DNA of 64,000 nt from Diphasiastrum complanatum (GCA_029204225.1 CM055099.1:47118542-47182541); one strand, 5' to 3'. Shown: positions 24,714 to 34,700, numbered from the stretch's first letter. Translations and numbers: made by a program. The notes: generated by a model from the sequence alone, not told the origin.

Positions 24714-25553
24714 CCAATATATTTTCAGTGCGTCTTAGATATCGAATCAGTGCGCCTTTGGAGACGACAATGATTTTTTACTTGGACTGCACTTGTCGAA
24801 TCGCTATTGTAGGAAAAAAAATATCTGGAAAATTTTCAAAATTATTGGAGGGTATTTTGCATGATCAAAGCTTGATTCGATAGACTCTTCATATTGTCCA
24901 AAGCAGAATCTATCGAGTCAAGCTTTGATCATTCATATTATCTTCCAATATCGGTTCAGCGCGCGAGAATAGCCTCTCTGGTTTTTACATTCAGTATATG
25001 CGTGTCGATTTGCTATTGGGTGAAATAATGGTCGTTGGAATTTTTTCAAATTATAATGATTGGATATAAAAAAAGTCAGATATTTATAGCATAACCTTGA
25101 CAATTTCAGCAATAAATTGTAGATGTGACCATATTGTAGAATCAATTGTGGATGTGACTATACTTTTTAATTGTGGTCGTTATTATCGACTAATCATTTT
25201 AATAAAGTTGGATATTTAATTTGATTTGATTGACAAGCCTCTGAATATCGCGAAGTAATCATCAGCGTAATCCAAACCTCAGACATCCAGACCACCACAT
25301 TTGCAATCATTTTGGATTTTCTCTATATATATAGACATACGACGCTGAAATTTTTTTGTTTAAAGTTCTTATCGTTCTCTACATCCATGTGATATCGATT
25401 CAGCATGCTCGAAACAACCTTCCTACGATCCGTTATTACTCGCGCATGTTCATCCGCTACCAGCTATCGGTTAGGTTTAGTTCAGGTATCGGTTCGATGC
25501 GCTCGACCTGACTTCCGAACTTGAGTTATCCTTCGCACTGATCCGATATTGGA
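24714..25553. repeat. Family of ~75-bp imperfect stem-loops, 5' group (four)
   Basis: A left arm of type ATATCGGTTCGATGCGC is followed 25-40 bp later by its diverged inverted copy (GCGCATTGATCCGATAT type). Loops span about 24714-24809 (with a doubled left arm), 24945-25020, 25391-25464 and 25484-25553. Two more lie inside the intron at 26749-26947, and a lone right arm is near 27748. The arms keep the pairing pattern while the loops differ. Confidence 0.7.
24863..24930. repeat. 26-bp-arm hairpin
   Basis: Arms 24863-24888 (GATCAAAGCTTGATTCGATA...) and 24905-24930 (...TATCGAGTCAAGCTTTGATC) are inverted copies with two mismatches around a 16-bp loop. It sits between members of the stem-loop family but is a different sequence. 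Confidence 0.9.
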
Positions 25554-25581
25554 TACTAATGGCGCGGACTAAGCAGAGAAC

Positions 25582-26280
25582 ATGAGTTTCCCTGGTGGAA
25601 TGCCAATCACAGGAGGGGGTCAGGGAAATGCACCACCACTGCCTCGTCCAGCACCACGTCCTCCTAGGCCAAGGGGCAGAAGAAGAGAACCCACCCTGAC
25701 TCAAGGATATTCGGAAGTTACAGAAGACCAATAATCTTCTGATTCCGAAAGCCCACATACAGAGATCCGTCAGACAGGTTACAAGAAGTCTATCTGCAGA
25801 TGTGAGATGGACTATAATGACAATAGAAGCGCTGCACACTACATATGAGGATTTCCAAGTGAAATTTTTATTAGACACTATTGTTGCAGTTGTCCATGCC
25901 AAGAGGGCGACCATCATGCCCAAGGATTTCAACATTGTGTTTAGGCTACGAGACACATATGACAAATTTGCAGAGTACTTTAGACCTACTGCTTCCTCTC
26001 CTCCAAAACAAGACTCAAGGAGGAGAAAACGAAAGCAATCTCAACCATCCCGGCTTGTTTTTCATATACAGAGCGGGAGTGTTTCAAAGAAGAGGAACTC
26101 TCATGACCCTCCTAATAAAGCGAGGGATTTTTCAAAGCCATCTCCTCTGGATGAGATTATATTTGCTAGGCAATCTCCTCCCAAGTCTCCTCCTAAGTCT
26201 CCTTCTCCTCCTCCTAGAACTCCATTATTAACTTCTCCTGCTAGATCTTCCTCTCCTAATAAATCTCCTCCTCCTTGTAG
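25582..26280 (+). pseudogene. Divergent histone H3-fold protein with Pro/Arg-rich tails
   Basis: The frame from ATG 25582 gives a Pro/Arg-rich tail (MSFPGGMPITGGGQGNAPPL...) to about 25697. The next frame, 25700-26280, gives LKDIRKLQKTNNLLIPKAHI, QRSVRQVTRSL, DVRWTIM, EALHTTYEDFQVKF, VHAKRATIMPKD and VFRLRDTY. It aligns without gaps to the histone H3 core from the alphaN helix (LREIRKYQKSTELLI) to alpha3 (IHAKRVTIMPKD). LLIP recalls CENH3 but loop 1 has canonical H3 length, and the N-tail lacks the ARTKQTARKS signature. A ~95-residue Ser/Pro/Lys-rich C-terminal tail (PPKSPPKSP) is not a histone feature. The parts are one base out of frame near 25697: a frameshift, sequencing error or unseen intron. 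Ulp1-like exons follow directly. Function unknown. Confidence 0.7.
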
Positions 26281-27216
26281 GAGGTGGGGCATTTCAGTAC
26301 TGGATGGAGTTTTTCCAAACCCCATTGTTTATAGATGTAGCATTGTTTCCCATTCAATTCATGGCTGCATTTGATTTCCCTGATTTCAAAAGTTTGCACG
26401 ATGATATGCTCCGATACGTCAAACTGGGGACTCCAATTCGCATGCTCCCATACATAACAAAGTAAGTGTATTTTTTTTCAGATTTTATTAAGTTGAATTT
26501 TTCATATGAATTTTGATTTCACATTAATTCTCATAAATTTATTGTTTTCTGATTGTAGTGATCATTGGAGCTTATATGTGTTGTCCTTGTACGTCAATTA
26601 TGAGGGTGTGTGTAATTCAGTTTGTTAAAAAATGAACTTTATTACACACACACACAAAATTGCCAGGAGCCATATCCAGAAAATACTGGAACTCTTTCTA
26701 GTACCCAATGCAATAGCATATACGAAGCTGAAAATTGTTGATGCAGAGGTAAAAATTTATCAATATCGGTTCGATGTGCCCTTATAGTTATTGTTTGGTT
26801 TCTTTTCAAATCGTGCGCATTGATCCGATATTCAAACAATATTTTTTGGATATCGGTTCGACGCGCGCTTGTTTCTATTGTAGATTTTATTATAACATCC
26901 TGCGTGTTGATCCGATATCTCATAATGTTAAAATTTTGATACTGCAGTCCTCCCAGCAAGTTGATTCTGTAAGCTGTGGTTGGTATATGGTATGCAATGC
27001 CAAACACTGTTTCAATTGGCTTGCACTACATGATGGACTTCCTAATCTGAAAGAGGTAATTTTCGATTAATAACATTTAATTGTGTTTTTGTATTTTTTT
27101 CATAATCAAATTTCTAATAACTAATCTTTTGATTAATAACATTTAACTGTGTTTATGTTTTTTTTCAGTTTAAATGCCCGAATGTCTCCCCAATGGAGAT
27201 AATGCACTTCAGGTAG
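26281..27216 (+). pseudogene. Ulp1/C48-like cysteine protease, multi-exon
   Basis: Exon A (about 26285-26461) reads FQYWMEFFQTPLFIDVALFP, then MAAFDFPDFKSLHDDML and PIRMLPYIT. Intron 26462-26558 (GTAAGTG to GATTGTAG) splices in frame to NDHWSLYVLSLYVNYEG, carrying the catalytic His. A piece at about 26671-26748 gives SHIQKILELFLVPNAIAYTK. Intron 26749-26947 joins in frame to SSQQVDSVSCGWYMVCNAKH with Gln and the catalytic Cys in SCGWY (canonical DCG). A last exon starts at about 27169 (FKCPNVSPMEI). Ulp1 proteases remove SUMO, and plant MULE and CACTA transposons often carry them. The catalytic Asp is not evident, and the exon A frame differs from that of the H3-like part upstream. Intact junctions suggest recent function; the DCG-to-SCG change and missing Asp make activity doubtful. 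Confidence 0.6.
26749..26947 (+). other. Intron composed almost entirely of two stem-loop repeats
   Basis: Donor GAG|GTAAAAAT and acceptor ATACTGCAG flank 199 bp. Within it, stem-loops at 26761-26833 and 26849-26921 of the ATATCGGTTCGA family occupy about three quarters of the length. Flanking exons join in phase 0. Confidence 0.65.
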
Positions 27217-27960
27217 GAGACCATAAGGCTTGTGATCAAAAATTCATATCCAATTGTAGTGGCAGAGTGTTCTCCACCCAAGCTACTTCCAACTTGAGAA
27301 ATGAATTTAGAGATCATAGATAGTTGATTTCGATAAAAAAAATTCATCTCACTTGATGTGGATAAGACACATGTACAAAAATTTTTAGCAGAAATATATT
27401 TACAGTTTTCAATGGTTGTTCTTACTTGTTTGTTTTCCTGTTATTGATTCAAATTATGATTTATTCATCTTCAATTTCTACGGTTTTTTGACATGTTTGT
27501 TTTTCATAGTCTTGGTCTGCCTTGCCTTTACCATGGTTTTTTTTTGGATAAGTTCAGAAAGATGATCTGATCGAACCTTTGCCACAACCAATCCAAACAT
27601 ACGACATTAATTCACTTAGATTTGTTGCAGCAAAGCTTTGATCAGATGATCATCTGAACATATCCAAATATGCCAAGACAAGGACAATATAGACCAAAGC
27701 AATGAAGACAAAAAATACAACCGATATATATGAGACTTCAACAAGGGCAAGCGTCGATTTGATATCTGATTGTAGTGGTCACTGGAGTTCAAGTGACTGA
27801 AGATCTCCCCAATGGAGATAATGCATTTTCTACAGGAGACAATGAATCTTGTTATCAAAAACTCATATTATCCAGTTGCAATTACATTGTATTTTGCACC
27901 ATCATGGAAATGGAGATCATAGAAATGAAAGAGCCTCATAGAAAAAGTGGTTCATATATT
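27175..27960. repeat. Direct duplication of the Ulp1 3' region
   Basis: TCTCCCCAATGGAGATAATG at about 27183 and 27803 opens two copies of about 150 bp with matching follow-on text (AGGAGAC, TATCAAAA.CTCATAT, GAGATCATAGA). The second copy keeps a short open frame containing LPNGDNAFSTGDNES. Confidence 0.65.
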
Positions 27961-28199
27961 TAAAAAATGATGTATACAAAAAATTGTATTACATAATACA
28001 AAATTCCATAGTTCATAATCTATGGATCTTCAATTTCGATGGATGTTCCAATATCTTTGCATTTTATATGCTCCTCTTGCCTTACTCTTACCTGCACAAG
28101 AGAAATTGTTTTAGTTAATATATTTTATAAAACTGATTCACTTAGAAATTTAAAAAAAAGAATATTTTCATATGGCATAACGTACCTTTACACCATTCA

Positions 28200-28567
28200 A
28201 CTGAAATTGATAGTACCGAGGTAGATCAAATTGCAACATGTCTAGTTCTGATCGAATGTGATTGAGACACCAATTTTCCTCGACGTCAACCATTGCAAGA
28301 ATGTTGTCATTTGTTTTTCACTGTTATTTGAAGTTGCTCTTGAGGGTTTATACCAAAATCTTGATCAAGTGGCTTCCAAACATTTTTGCATTTAATCCAT
28401 CTTCTATAATAGAGCAACAAAGTGAGCATTTGTTTTTCAATGTGATATCTAAATGTCATGGATGAGTAACATACTCTGCACTCAACTTGCTGATTTTGTT
28501 TTGTATCCCAACCATCATCCAACAACTCCGCGATTATTTCAGCACTCAAGTGCTTACAAATAAACAT
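28200..28567 (-). pseudogene. Unrecognised coding remnant, minus strand
   Basis: Reading leftwards from 28567: MFICKHLSAEIIAELLDDGW, QVECRVCYSSMTFRYHIEKQ, KCKNVWKPLDQDFGI, LQITVKN. After a frame change near 28305 comes VDVEENWCLNHIRSELDMLQ, then LPRYYQFQLNGVKV. The second half has the feel of a small beta-grasp-like domain, but I do not recognise the family. Composition looks coding. It faces the H3/Ulp1 locus and may belong to the same element. Confidence 0.35.
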
Positions 28568-29020
28568 TGTTTTCGTTCTCCGAATATTGCATTTGAAAAA
28601 AAAAGCAGCAAAAATAATAAAAGGTAGATACCAACTTAATCTATTATTCTTTGATCCAGTGCTACATTTTAGTATACTCCGAATATCAATATATAGCCTA
28701 GATCGAAAACTTTCTGAAATTGCTGCATCAAGAGAAATCCATTCCTCACTTGAAGAATCTGGTAGAGGATATGGCTCTAATCTACCTACTAAACCAATTT
28801 TATCAGGAAATTAGGTGTGATCATGGCAAAAAACTCCTGATTCTAAAAGTAATTTTGGAGAACGACCTTTATATTGTAAAATACCGATATTCGAATGTAT
28901 GACGTCGATTATTCCTGCAATCGATTGCACTGTTTGCCATTCAACGAAATTTGATGGATACAAATATGCAAAACCAACAAAAACATCTCAAGAAAAATAT
29001 AATTTAAAGAAAATGCTAGC
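28568..29020. other. Spacer with no clear feature
   Basis: AT-rich; only short open frames, none recognisable. Confidence 0.4.
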
Positions 29021-29029
29021 TCTAAAGAA

Positions 29030-29730
29030 ATTAAATCGGAAAACTTACAATTGTATTATTTTCTATCATTTGGATTCAAATCATGAATGTTGAGCCCATT
29101 GTGAAGACAAGCATGCTGAACTAAAACTTTCGTGATAAATTGACCAGCATGTGATACTTTAAAATCCATTATCTTGCCTTTCCAAGAGCTTCTATACATG
29201 TTATCCGATCTTTTTCTTTATCGGAATGATCCTTTTGCAGAGGGATGCATCAAGATCCATTGATATTTTTAATATATTCTTGGTATTTATTGATCTTCTG
29301 CATTTTTTTCATTGCAAATATTGATCGCATCAATGGTTCCTCTTGGTCTCCGATTATGTGTAGCCATTAGTCAAAAATACGAGTATCCCCTAATGTAACA
29401 TTTGAACTTAAATTTATAATGAGATTGGTTACCCTTTGCTGGCGATCAGCCAGAAGTCCCTTGTAGACGTTCTTCAAGTAATTGGCTGTCTAAGTTATGA
29501 TTCACCAAGGAGGCAACTGTGGGCTTGTCAATCCAATCTTGACATGTAAGTTTTTTTGCCTTGTTTTGAATCAATGCTTCTCCAATGATCTCCTCACTTG
29601 GATCTTCAATAGCATCATCATCCACGTTGGCATTTGTTTGTACTCTCGTCGAATTGTTCAATGTGTCATTATCTTTGACTTTCACATCTTGAAATTTTTT
29701 ATGAATCATTAACTCCTGAGCAAAAAGCAA
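29030..29730 (-). pseudogene. Unrecognised coding remnant with acidic N-terminal part
   Basis: The minus frame 29730-29446 gives an acidic segment (NVDDDAIEDPSEEIIGE) then KKLTCQDWIDKPTVASLVNH. In shifted frames downstream there is LLADRQQRVTNLIINLSSN, IIGDQEEPLMRSIFAMKKMQ and, near 29210-29070, SSWKGKIMDFKVSHAG and HACLHNGLNIHDLNPND. At least three frame changes separate these pieces. I do not recognise the protein. It may be the upstream part of the gene whose end lies at 28200-28567. Confidence 0.35.
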
Positions 29731-29734
29731 AACT

Positions 29735-30225
29735 GCAAGGTATGTTTAGTCGAGATGAGGGTGGTCCCTCACAAGCGGTCGCGGCTCCCGCCCTCACCGA
29801 AGAGTCATCCACAAATCCTTAGTATGACGTGGATCCTCAAGGTAATATAATTGCCAATAGAAAAGGGAGGGTGGTTTTGGATCGACTCTATTCTTTATGC
29901 CAATGCCATTTTGGCGACATATTGTTTAGAAAATGGTCCGAACAACCTGCCGCCGATAAACGACAGGTTATTGGTACCCTTCGTGACGAATTCCAATAAG
30001 AAGAGGAATTCGAGCAGAAGGAAATCCATAAGCATATGAGCTTATGGATTAGGCATTGTCGTGATATGGCACGATGAGCTTATAGGGACGGGCAATCCAA
30101 GCCCTCTTGGTGTTCAAGAAATGATTGGAATCATGTAAAAGCGGATGAACGAATACCAGATAAATACAAGATTTCGAAAGATGTTGCGGCCGCTTAGACA
30201 AAAAATAGTTTTACGTATTGAATAT
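29735..30225 (+). pseudogene. CACTA-associated protein (plant transposase_24-like), divergent copy C
   Basis: After a Ser/Pro/Ala-rich start (29742 on) with a stop near 29820, the frame from about 29829 gives DPQGNIIANRKGRVVLDRLY, CHFGDILFRKW, LRDEFQ, then MSLWIRHCRDMAR and SRNDWNHVKADERIPDKYKI. This parallels copy B (GSIIKNTKGNVVINRMHDIA, FGHNLFTPW, NNEFSQ, CSHICHKRQ, KKDWAKVI). In-frame stops mark it as decayed. It is clearly a different subfamily from copies A and B. Confidence 0.5.
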
Positions 30226-30407
30226 TTCTTTCACATAAAGGTAAATATTCAAAATGCAAGTCTAAATGTTATCAAATATATCATAGTCATATCAAACTCA
30301 GGCCATAAAATTTTTGGTTTTTATAGTCAGATTTAAAGATTTTTTAACAAGAAAATAAAAATATAGCCAAATGCTGAAAAATACCCTAAATAACAAGTGC
30401 ATTAAAA

Positions 30408-30870
30408 TTATCTATCATTTTATCATTTTATAATAAGAGGATATTAACAACTCTACAAAAATGCGGTGGTTGTAGGTTTAGTAGCTATCTGCTTTGCCTA
30501 ATACCAATCATGTCTTAGATGCTGATTCATGTAGTAACACTATCTATAATTTTATCATTTTATAGTCAAAGGATAATAACATCTCTACAAAGTCACAATC
30601 AATTGCAATTTTACAATGTATTGTGACTTTGTAGGTATGGCTAGTTCACAACTACATACTTTGCCTAATACTAGTCATGTCTTAGATGTTGATTAGTGCA
30701 TTAACACTATCTATTATTCTATCAGTTTATAATCAAAGGATACTAACAACTCCATAAAGCTCATAATCAATTGCAATTTTACAATGTGTTGTGGTTGAAG
30801 GTTTAGGTAGTTCATGGCGACCTGCTTTGCTTAATACTAGCCATGTCTTATAAGATGCTGATTTGATTCA
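30408..30870. repeat. Tandem repeat, ~170-bp period, three copies
   Basis: Each copy begins CTATCTAT.ATTTTATCATTT and contains AAAGGATA.TAACA, CAATTGCAATTTTACAATGT and TTTGCCTAATACTAGTCATG. Copies start near 30408, 30538 and 30710; the first is shorter. Confidence 0.8.
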
Positions 30871-31540
30871 GAAGACATGATCTAAATGACTTATGATCAA
30901 TGTCAAAAATCAAGCGTTGGCTCTTACATTATTTTGTTTTCACCTAATATTGTACTTTCATGCCAGGTTTCGTATCATTTATCAATGAAGCAAGTTGTTT
31001 CTTATTTCTTCTTCAAGTACTAATGGATCTTGTATAATTGTTGTCATGGCTTCTAGTAGAATTTGTCTCTTTCATGAAATTCATGAGATATCAAGGAGGG
31101 ATTTGTGTTTGGAATATACAGGTTGAAAAATCATTTATCCAAATTTAGTGCTAAGAAAAGCCCCTCCCCCCCCCTCCCCAACACACACACGACGCGCGTG
31201 CGCATGAGCCATGTAGTAGGCTTCCTTCTCAACTTGCATAACCACACGCGAGTGAAGTGTGCCCCAAAAGGGTTGGTACCATGTGAAACTAAAAAATGAT
31301 ATGCTATCCCTTGTTTACTTTCATATGAGGATGATGAGAAGCCCTTTACTTATAAGTACTTACGACACTTTGTGCAAGCTTACTTTTTTCCACCACTGCC
31401 GAGTTAAACGAGGCAAGACGAACAAACAAAGCACTCATCATAGCTGTACGTTATGAAATATGGATAGTTTACTTAAAATGCTCTCTTTTCAAGTAATTAT
31501 TGTAGGCAGAGCAAAACGTTGATCATGAGTAGTTAAAGTA
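30871..31540. other. Spacer upstream of the quinone reductase gene
   Basis: No gene. It includes a C-rich run followed by ACACACACACGACGCGCGTG near 31160-31200. Confidence 0.5.
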
Positions 31541-31543
31541 AGG

Positions 31544-31587
31544 GGGAAGTCCCCCGCCCTGGAAGGCCCCAGGGCGGGGGACTTCCC
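31544..31587. repeat. Perfect 19-bp GC-rich inverted repeat
   Basis: GGGAAGTCCCCCGCCCTGG (31544-31562) and its exact reverse complement (31569-31587) surround the 6-nt loop AAGGCC in otherwise AT-rich DNA, about 330 bp before the quinone reductase start codon. Confidence 0.97.
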
Positions 31588-31918
31588 TTGCATAAAACAA
31601 CCGGAGAGTTTTTTTTTGAAATTTTTAATTTTATTTTTAAAAGGTCGACTTTCAAATATAGCAAGTTGGATTTGCGCGACTTTTCAAAAATAAAAAGTGT
31701 ACCTTACACAAACGTAAGGTGATTCTTAAACTTTTAGAAAATAGCAAAAGTAAAAAATATTGCCATTTAAGGCAACTTTCAAATGAACGCAACAAAAAAA
31801 AAGTGCAGGTTTTTACGTACACTCTAGGGCTTGGAGAAGAAGCCACACTTCCTGGTTCAGGCAGTGGGTGAGTGTGTCCTTCCTTTGTTACTTGCTGCTG
31901 CTGCTGCTTTTTGTGTGA

Positions 31919-33095
31919 ATGCGATGCGCGATGGCTGTTGCTGCCTCCCTGCGCCTCTGCTTCTCCTCGCTTTCATCTTCCTCTGGCCATCGCCATCGCT
32001 TGCCCTCTGCTCTCTATCTCACAGCAGCATACCGACGTAATGCCAAGGCTGCTCATGATGCTTTTCATGCCCCGGATTGGAAGTGCTCGCGCCGAGGGAT
32101 GGTTGCAGCTTCTGGGGCAGACGCAGCTGGATCTTCTGGCGTGATCAAAATTGCTGCCATTTCTGGATCCTTGAGAAGAGCCAGCTTCCATGCAGGCATG
32201 ATTCGTGCAGGTGATGCACATATTCAAACTGGATTGCTGCTTGAATATGTTGACATGGTCGTATTTTGTACAAAAATTTCAAGAATGAAGAAGAGATCTA
32301 TTTGTTTTGCTTCCGAATTGTGTTTAGTTCTAGTTTAATGCTTTGAATTGATCTAAGCATTTCACTCTTCTTGTTTGTCGCAGTTGCTGATTTTTTTTCT
32401 CATGGATGGCAGCTATCGAAATCGCGAAAGAGAATATACCTGATGTTGAGATTGAAGTCTTGAAAATCGGAGATTTACCTTTCGTCAACACTGATCTTGA
32501 GGTGGACGGCAGGTTTCCTGAAGTGGTAGAAAGATTCCGGGCGAAGGTGCTTCAAGCTGACAGTATCTTATTTGCTTGCCCTGAATACAACTATTCTATG
32601 AGTGGTGAGCGTGTCCTGGATCATATGCTTGTCAGGTCTTGTTAAATCTAAACAATTTGCTAATTGTGTTTACTTTATTCTATTCTGATCATGCTAGACA
32701 GGGACACGCTTAGGTAATGGAATGCATTTTCACTGAAATCAGCCTCATATAACATAGAAATCTCTCATTATTCTGTGGAAAACCTCGCAGCTGTGTTCAA
32801 GAATTCCATCGATTGGGCCTCTAGAGCTCCGAATGTATGGGCGGAAAAGCCTGCCGCAATAATGAGTGCAGGTGGAAACTTTGGAGGTGGAAGATCATCT
32901 TATCATCTCAGACAAAGTGGTGTTTTCTGCGATTTGCGCTTCATTAACAAGCCAGAAGTGTTCGTAAGAGCCTTTGAACCTCCTGCAAAGTTCGATGCAG
33001 ACGGAAACCTCATCGACAGCGCTACCAAAGATCGAATAAAAGATCTGCTGTTTTCATTGCGTTCATGGACCTTAAGACTTAAGAGCTGCTCATGA
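31919..33095 (+). CDS. NQR-like: NAD(P)H:quinone oxidoreductase, flavodoxin-like FMN type, with putative plastid transit peptide
   Basis: Three exons, 31919-32210, 32413-32604 and 32791-33095, with GT-AG introns (GCAG|GTGATG..GGCAG|CT; GTG|GTGAGC..CGCAG|CT) encode 262 aa. The enzyme reduces quinones by two electrons using FMN and NAD(P)H (family knowledge). Visible motifs: IAAISGSLRRASFH (78-91, phosphate-binding loop), CPEYNYSMS (153-161), NSIDWASRAPNVWA (166-179) and GGNFGGGRSSYHLRQ (from 189). Compared with the ~196-aa Arabidopsis NQR there is an extra ~70-residue N-terminus rich in Ser, Ala and Arg (MRCAMAVAASLRLCFSSLSS), typical of a chloroplast transit peptide. A second Met at codon 61 (32099) would give the cytosolic-size protein. 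MAVAAS at 31931 is an alternative first start. All joins keep frame and the motifs are intact. Confidence 0.92.
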
Positions 33096-33534
33096 CCTCG
33101 CGTTGGCCTGGGGACGCACAATTCCACCAATTTTAGTATCTTTATAATTTATCTGCCTGAGAGATTTTGCCGTGTTCTTAATGAATCCATAGCATGTGTG
33201 TTTTTTTCAGTCGAACACTTGTTCCCAGATGTGAAGTCTTTTTAAAATCATGAGATAACCAAGTGCAATGCTCATGTAATAACTAAGAAGGGAATTTGTC
33301 AGACGGCGTCTCGTCTTGGCCGATTGTCACGAGCTTTTCCTCAGAATGAGGTATGCAGATGGTCAGAGTATGTTATTGATAACCATGAAGGATTCAGCTT
33401 ATGAGTTGCAAAAAGTAAATAGCAAAAAGCTTGTATTCTGGTCTTTTCTCCTCTGTAACTCCTATGGTTTGCAACAAAACTTAGGAAATGCTTGGACTTT
33501 TTGAATCATAAATGGAAAAGATTCATTCAAAAAC

Positions 33535-34010
33535 GTATTGATGAATACATCCATATCCTGTTGATACGTATGGTGGGAAAGCCTGCCACATGAGTGGAGA
33601 TGGAGGTTTTGGAAGCAGACTATCTTATCATCTTGGAAAAACTGGTGTTTTCTATGATTTGCACTTTATTTAATAAGCCAGAAGTCCTTGTAATTGTATA
33701 CATGGACCGTCAGATGGCTCATGACCATACTTTAGCCTGGGAAGGCTTAATTCAACAGTATTTTTATTATTGATCTTCCTGAGAGGTTTTATCATATTTC
33801 TATTAGATCCATAGCATTGTCTTTTTTCCTTAAACAGAGCATTTTCTCCCAGATGTTAAGCTTTTCTGAAATCATGAAATAGGTAAGAAAGGGGTTCTAC
33901 TTTACTGTCAGACATCTTCTCCTTTCTTAGTGAGATTTGCAAATTGTCTTGATAAGCCTAAAGGATTCAGCTTATGGACTAGATACTAGATACTGGTTTT
34001 TTGGAGGCCC
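33535..34010 (+). pseudogene. Partial tandem copy of quinone reductase exon 3 and 3' flank
   Basis: AAAGCCTGCCACATGAGTGG, TCTTATCATCTTGGAAAAAC and AATAAGCCAGAAGTCCTTGT (33579-33692) parallel exon 3 at 32848-32962. The match then skips to TCATGGACC and continues through the stop-codon region into the 3' flank (CTGAGAGGTTTTATCATATT, AAAGGATTCAGCTTATG). The middle of the exon is deleted and the frame is broken. Confidence 0.85.
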
Positions 34011-34354
34011 ATTGGAAGGTTATAACAGCAAGTCCTCTTGCGAGCTGTGCTAGTGGTGAGACGACAGGACAAGCCATTATATCCGTACCATCATGGACAA
34101 ACACCCATAATCGTACATCATGTGTATCACAAAAATGTTAAAAGGAATAGAAGAAAATCATTTTCAAGACTTTGCTAATGATGTCATATGTGAGGGCTTA
34201 CCTATCTTCAAGATTTCATTGATGAGAACTTTCTATTTGAACATTACAGAGAATCACGTTTGTAGAAAATAATGAGATCCTACCATTATGTCCTAGATAA
34301 TGGTGATCCCCAAACTCAATCTGGATCTTTGATTCATGGAAGATTTGAGTAGAC

Positions 34355-34700
34355 ACAAATTATGAGCGGCAAAAAGTAAATAGTACAAAACTTTTCATTC
34401 TTAGATTGAGTATTGGCAAATGGATAAAATGCATTTGCCCATAGTATTGTAATTTTTCTGGTTTGCCTTTGGATCTAGGACAAACCTCACTTACATAAAA
34501 ATTTTAATGTTATGTGGAGTAAAGGCCTATTCTTGCGACTTTATGCCTCCCGAGGGAACGGGCCTCGAAGCTGCCTGCTTCAGCCCCATCTACCTCAGTG
34601 GGTAGAAGGGCCTATAACATGACCTGCACTTTCTGAGTTGCAACAGTACATAGTACAAGAACTTTTTTTTTGGTCTTTTTTCGTCTTTAATTTTGAGGAT
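34355..34700 (+). repeat. Further copies of the quinone reductase 3' flank
   Basis: The phrase TGAGTTGCAAAAAGTAAATAGCAAAA of the gene's 3' flank (33401 on) recurs as GAGCGGCAAAAAGTAAATAG near 34364 and as TGAGTTGCAACAGTACATAG near 34636, the last followed by TTTTGGTCTTTTTTCGTCTT as in the original. No coding part is present. Confidence 0.65.

Noticed and set aside
25582-26280. Calling the H3-like sequence CENH3
   Set aside because: LLIP and the N-tail composition recall CENH3, but loop 1 has canonical H3 length, the C-tail is foreign and the frame is broken. Only 'divergent H3 fold' is supported.
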